Shown here piece after piece: positions 61,065 through 64,000 of a DNA stretch of 64,000 nt. Below the pieces are notes generated by a model. It did no database searches, had not been told where the DNA came from, and was given only the letters and a program-made list of their open reading frames with translations. The stretch spans positions 17,610-81,609 of the forward strand of contig JAJZVX010000017.1 in the NCBI GenBank assembly GCA_021846985.1, written 5' to 3'. Numbering within the stretch: the first letter of the stretch is position 1; the number at the start of each line of letters is the position of its first letter. Both the position numbers and the translations under genes were made by a program. The stretch comes from Acidobacteriota bacterium. Its GTDB lineage: Bacteria > Acidobacteriota > Terriglobia > Terriglobales > Acidobacteriaceae.

Positions 61065-62532
61065 GAAAAATACTCTCCCGCTGAAAGAGCGGATGAAAAT
61101 AGCGCGCATGCCCATGCCGGAGCAAGAGCCGGGGGTGCGGAACAAGAACTTCACAGAAGTGAATCTGGGGCTGGAGGCGGCGGCGGCGCTCACGGAGGCG
61201 ACGCGGTGCATTGCCTGCGCCAAGCCGGGGTGCGTGGTCGATTGCCCGGTGGGGGTGAAGATTAACCAGGTGGTGGCGCTGATCTATGCGGGCGACTATC
61301 TGGCGGCGGCGGCCAAGCTGCGCGAGGACAATGCCTTGCCGGCGATCACGGGACGAGTTTGCCCGCAGGAGAACCAATGCGAGGGCGGATGCGTATTGGG
61401 TAAGAAAGGCGCTCCGGTGGCCATTGGCAATCTGGAGCGGTTTGTGGCGGATTTCGAACGCAAGAGCGGACAACTGGGACTGCCCAAGAACGATCCGCCG
61501 ACGGGCAAGAGCGTGGCGATTGTCGGCAGCGGGCCGGCGGGGTTGAGCGCGGCCGGCGATCTGATTCAGAAGGGGCACCGGGTGCGGGTGTTTGAGGCGC
61601 TGCACGAACTGGGCGGCGTGCTGGTCTACGGGATTCCGGAGTTCCGGCTGCCGAAGTCGATTGTGAAGGGGGAAGTGGACAACCTGCGCCGGATGGGCGT
61701 GGAGTTTGAGACCAACGTGGTGGTGGGCAAGAGTGTAACCATCGACGAGTTGATGCAGGAGGAGCATTACGACGCGGTTTTTGTGGCGACGGGCGCGGGG
61801 CTGCCGCAGTTTATGGGAGTTCCGGGCGAGCATCTGAACGGGGTGTATTCGGCCAACGAGTTTCTGACGCGCATCAACCTGATGCGCGCCTATTTGAAGG
61901 AGGAATACGACGAGCCGGTGTATGACTGCCGCGACCGGGAAGTGATCGTGGTGGGGGGCGGAAATACGGCGATGGACGCGGTGAGGACAGCCAAGCGCCT
62001 GGGAGCACGGAAGGCGACGCTGGTCTACCGGCGGTCGGAGGCGGAGATGCCGGCGCGCGCGGAGGAAGTGAAGCACGCCCGCGAGGAAGGCATCGAGTTC
62101 CAGATGTTGACGGCGCCGGTGGAACTGCTGGGCGACGAAAAGGGCTGGCTGACGGGGATGCGGTGCATCCGGATGGAGCTGGGCGAACCGGGTGCGGACG
62201 GCCGGAGGCGGCCGGTGGCAGTGCAGGGATCGGAGTTTGTGTTGCCGGCAAACGTGGTCATCGCCGGCCTGGGCACGACGGCTAATCCGCTGATCCAGAG
62301 TACGACACCGGATTTGAAGACGAACAAGCGGAACTATATCGTGGCCGATCCGGAGACCATGAAGACCTCCAAGCGCGGGGTATTTGCCGGGGGCGACATT
62401 GTTACGGGCGGGGCCACGGTGATTTTGGCCATGGGCGCGGGCCGCAAGGCAGCGCGCTCCATTCACGCATACCTGACGAGCGGGGAGTGGGAGGCGGCAG
62501 CCGCGCCCACAGCCGCGGAAACCGCAAGCTGA
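61057..62532 (+). CDS. NfnB/GltD-like NADPH-dependent oxidoreductase subunit
   Basis: A 491-residue iron-sulfur flavoprotein of the glutamate-synthase small-subunit type. The N-terminal CIACAKPGCVVDCPVGVKIN and CPQENQCEGGCVLGKKG bind two 4Fe-4S clusters; the FAD segment is AIVGSGPAGLSAAGDLIQKG, and the NADPH segment is VIVVGGGNTAMDAVRTAKRL. It is coupled to the NfnA-like gene. The glutamate synthase large subunit is not encoded here. ATG 61057 overlaps the upstream stop. Confidence 0.9.
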   Translation: MPEKNTLPLKERMKIARMPMPEQEPGVRNKNFTEVNLGLEAAAALTEATRCIACAKPGCVVDCPVGVKINQVVALIYAGDYLAAAAKLREDNALPAITGRVCPQENQCEGGCVLGKKGAPVAIGNLERFVADFERKSGQLGLPKNDPPTGKSVAIVGSGPAGLSAAGDLIQKGHRVRVFEALHELGGVLVYGIPEFRLPKSIVKGEVDNLRRMGVEFETNVVVGKSVTIDELMQEEHYDAVFVATGAGLPQFMGVPGEHLNGVYSANEFLTRINLMRAYLKEEYDEPVYDCRDREVIVVGGGNTAMDAVRTAKRLGARKATLVYRRSEAEMPARAEEVKHAREEGIEFQMLTAPVELLGDEKGWLTGMRCIRMELGEPGADGRRRPVAVQGSEFVLPANVVIAGLGTTANPLIQSTTPDLKTNKRNYIVADPETMKTSKRGVFAGGDIVTGGATVILAMGAGRKAARSIHAYLTSGEWEAAAAPTAAETAS

Positions 62533-62584
62533 ACGAAGGCGACAACGCGCGGCTGCCGGAAGTCAACATCAGGAGAAGAAAGCG

Positions 62585-63415
62585 ATGAGAAAACTTCTAG
62601 CAGCAGCGGCAGTTCTGGTTCTTACAACGCTTCCGGCGCTGGCCGCGGAGGCGACTTTTGACCGCACACTCACCGTCCACGGGCAAGCGCAGTTGACGGT
62701 AAAGACCGGGTCGGGAAACATTCATGTGACGCGGGGCGCGGACAACCAGGTGCACATCTTTGGCCGGGTGAAGGGTAGCTGGGGCGTCAGCCAGGAGCGT
62801 GTGCAGCAGATCGCCGCCAATCCACCCATCGAGCAGACGGGAAATATTATTCGCATTGGGGTGTGGCACGAGAGCTTGCGGAACGTCAGCATCGACTACG
62901 AGGTTCAGGCTCCAGCGAACGCGCTTCTGGAAGCCAGTTCTGGCTCTGGCGACATCACTGTGGATGGTGTGGGAACGAACGCGCGGCTTGCGACGGGTTC
63001 GGGCAACATCCACGCCAGCGGTCTGCATGGCGCTTTCTCAGTGAACACCGGTTCGGGCGACATCTTTGCCGAGCAGAACGGCGAAGGGGACGTGAAGGCG
63101 CAAACGGGCTCGGGGAATCTGGAACTGCGCGATCTGCGGGGTGGTGTTCGTGCGGGCACGGGTTCCGGTGACATCAAGGTGGGCGGGGCGCCCACGGGGC
63201 CCTGGCGGCTGGAGGCGGGCTCGGGCAATATCGACTATTGGCCCGGCAAAGCGGCTTTCACGCTGGATGCTTCGACTGGTTCCGGAAGCATCCACAGCGA
63301 CCAGGAGATGCTGACGCAGGGGACGAACAGCCGTCATCACGTAACGGGCAAGATCCATGGCGGCGGCGCCACGGTGAGAGTGGAGACCGGCTCGGGCGAC
63401 ATTCGCATTCACTAA
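62585..63415 (+). CDS. Secreted DUF4097-like protein with TGSG repeats
   Basis: A 276-residue exported protein. A signal peptide (LLAAAAVLVLTTLPALAAEA) leads into a right-handed beta-helix-like domain of short repeats: TGSGNIHV, SGSGDITV, TGSGNIHA, TGSGDIFA, TGSGNLEL, TGSGDIKV, AGSGNIDY, TGSGSIHS and TGSGDIRI. This periodicity is the DUF4097 pattern. AGGAGAAG precedes the ATG. Partners and function unknown. Confidence 0.82.
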   Translation: MRKLLAAAAVLVLTTLPALAAEATFDRTLTVHGQAQLTVKTGSGNIHVTRGADNQVHIFGRVKGSWGVSQERVQQIAANPPIEQTGNIIRIGVWHESLRNVSIDYEVQAPANALLEASSGSGDITVDGVGTNARLATGSGNIHASGLHGAFSVNTGSGDIFAEQNGEGDVKAQTGSGNLELRDLRGGVRAGTGSGDIKVGGAPTGPWRLEAGSGNIDYWPGKAAFTLDASTGSGSIHSDQEMLTQGTNSRHHVTGKIHGGGATVRVETGSGDIRIH

Positions 63416-63493
63416 GGCAGATTGGCGGGCAAGGCCCGCGCGAGAGCGGCGCGGGTTTTGCCGCGGGTGCGTGTTCAGAAGCCAGAGGTCAGA

Positions 63494-63522
63494 TTGCGCG
63501 CATGAGGGAAGCCTGATACCCT
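63494..63522 (+). promoter_or_regulatory. Promoter of tRNA-Arg
   Basis: TTGCGC and TACCCT are spaced by 17 bases; transcription would begin near 63530, about 25 bases before the mature tRNA. Confidence 0.4.
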
Positions 63523-63553
63523 GTGTAAAGCTTCGATCTGAAGCCTTCGATGT

Positions 63554-63630
63554 GCGCCCGTAGCTCAGCTGGATAGAGCGACTGACTACGAATCAGTAGG
63601 TCGGGAGTTCGAATCTCTCCGGGCGCACCA
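63554..63630 (+). tRNA. tRNA-Arg (anticodon ACG), CCA encoded
   Basis: A 77-base cloverleaf. The acceptor stem pairs GCGCCCG with CGGGCGC; the D-arm contains AGCTCAGCTGGATAGAGC; the anticodon loop CTACGAA holds ACG; the T-arm is GGGAGTTCGAATCTCTC. The 3' ACCA is encoded. An ACG anticodon, read as ICG after deamination, decodes CGN arginine codons. Confidence 0.95.
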
Positions 63631-63658
63631 TTAAAATCAACAAGTTACGAAACAAGGA

Positions 63659-63690
63659 AGCCTTCGAGACACTGACTCGATGGCTTTTTT
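63659..63690 (+). terminator. Intrinsic terminator after tRNA-Arg
   Basis: AGCCTTCGAG and CTCGATGGCT pair with one mismatch around a 7-base loop, followed by six T residues. Confidence 0.75.
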
Positions 63691-63700
63691 GTTGTCTAAG

Positions 63701-63730
63701 CGTTGCAATGCGTTGCAATATGTTGTAAAT
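63701..63730. repeat. Three imperfect tandem 10-bp repeats
   Basis: CGTTGCAATG, CGTTGCAATA and TGTTGTAAAT are consecutive 10-base units. Their position just after a tRNA suggests arm-type integrase sites or a remnant attachment region; no integrase is present. Confidence 0.45.
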
Positions 63731-63779
63731 AGACAGGTTACTAGCTGACACGTGGACATATCTTGTGCCAGTTTTTAGA

Positions 63780-64000
63780 CTAGGAAACTAGCACATAATC
63801 TAGCACCAAAAGTGAGGAAGAGCCCAATTCCTCGAAAGCGCCGAAGTCAATCTCTCCCTTTTGCCGCTGCCGCCGCCAGGTGGTCAGGTGCGAGGAGTAG
63901 AGCCCCTCGCGGCGCAACAGGGCGCCGATCGCGCCGGAATCCTGTGCGGCATCGGCCTGGTCCAGGACCGAGCGCTTGTATGCGGCGGTGAAGCTGCGCC
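63780..64000 (-). pseudogene. Truncated IS3-type transposase OrfA (runs off the window)
   Basis: Read on the minus strand, an open frame enters at 64000 and stops at 63780. It begins [16 protein letters not shown] and contains [20 protein letters not shown], a helix-turn-helix typical of IS3-family OrfA. After that it ends in a short unrelated tail ([17 protein letters not shown]), so the 3' part of the gene is lost or frameshifted. No inverted repeat was identified in the window. Confidence 0.7.

Overview
The window looks like chromosomal DNA from an Acidobacteriota (Terriglobia-like) bacterium. Supporting signs are high GC, a DUF3106-type protein beside an ECF sigma/anti-sigma pair, secreted carbohydrate-active enzymes, Tat-exported aldo/keto reductases, a putative-Ig-domain lipoprotein, malectin and wHTH/TPR regulators, and TGSG-repeat secreted proteins. 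The taxon is inferred from gene content and style; there is no rRNA here.

Layout. 78-8463 (+): ECF sigma factor, zinc-finger anti-sigma factor, DUF3106-like and SH3/TPR envelope proteins, uppP, ftsK, a REC-HPt protein and a LuxR-type response regulator. 8578-16974: a Gfo/Idh/MocA oxidoreductase (-) next to two tandem paralogous glycoside hydrolase 2 proteins (+), each carrying an amidotransferase-like domain between C-terminal Ig-like domains. 17509-24608 (-): a secreted protein coupled to two Tat-exported Fe-S aldo/keto reductases; dusB preceded by a coupled HEPN-like / PD-(D/E)xK-like pair; rpmE; a secreted SGNH hydrolase. 24776-29524 (-): a 1582-residue Ig-repeat lipoprotein. 29823-41000: DnaC-like ATPase, a 54-residue membrane protein absent from simple ORF lists, a membrane-anchored protein, OmpA-like protein, hemE-hemH, zinc-ribbon protein, secreted amidohydrolase, wHTH-TM-malectin protein, TPR protein, membrane protein. 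41091-48206: proline dehydrogenase, hflX-hfq, DegT aminotransferase, a secreted protein, nrdR, an esterase. 48274-52308: zinc dehydrogenase, SDR, secreted protein, sugar-porter MFS. 52459-63415: RIC iron-sulfur repair protein, secreted protein, XRE-cupin regulator, CadC-like wHTH/TPR regulator, GH3 beta-glycosidase with PA14, an NfnAB-like pair, DUF4097-like protein. The window ends with tRNA-Arg(ACG), its terminator, short tandem repeats and a truncated IS3-type transposase, which looks like an island edge.

Large scale: the + strand is G-rich from 1 to about 17 kb and from about 42 kb to 63 kb, but C-rich between, whichever way the genes point. Both changes fall in gene-poor gaps, so the 17-42 kb block may be an inverted segment.

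The most unusual items are the GH2/GATase-like tandem pair (a 202-bp identical tract inside diverged copies, and a non-canonical residue before the acid/base Glu), the HEPN/nuclease-like couplet ahead of dusB, the 7-bp repeat insertion inside dusB, and the skew-delimited block. No CRISPR array, rRNA, prophage or complete IS was seen.
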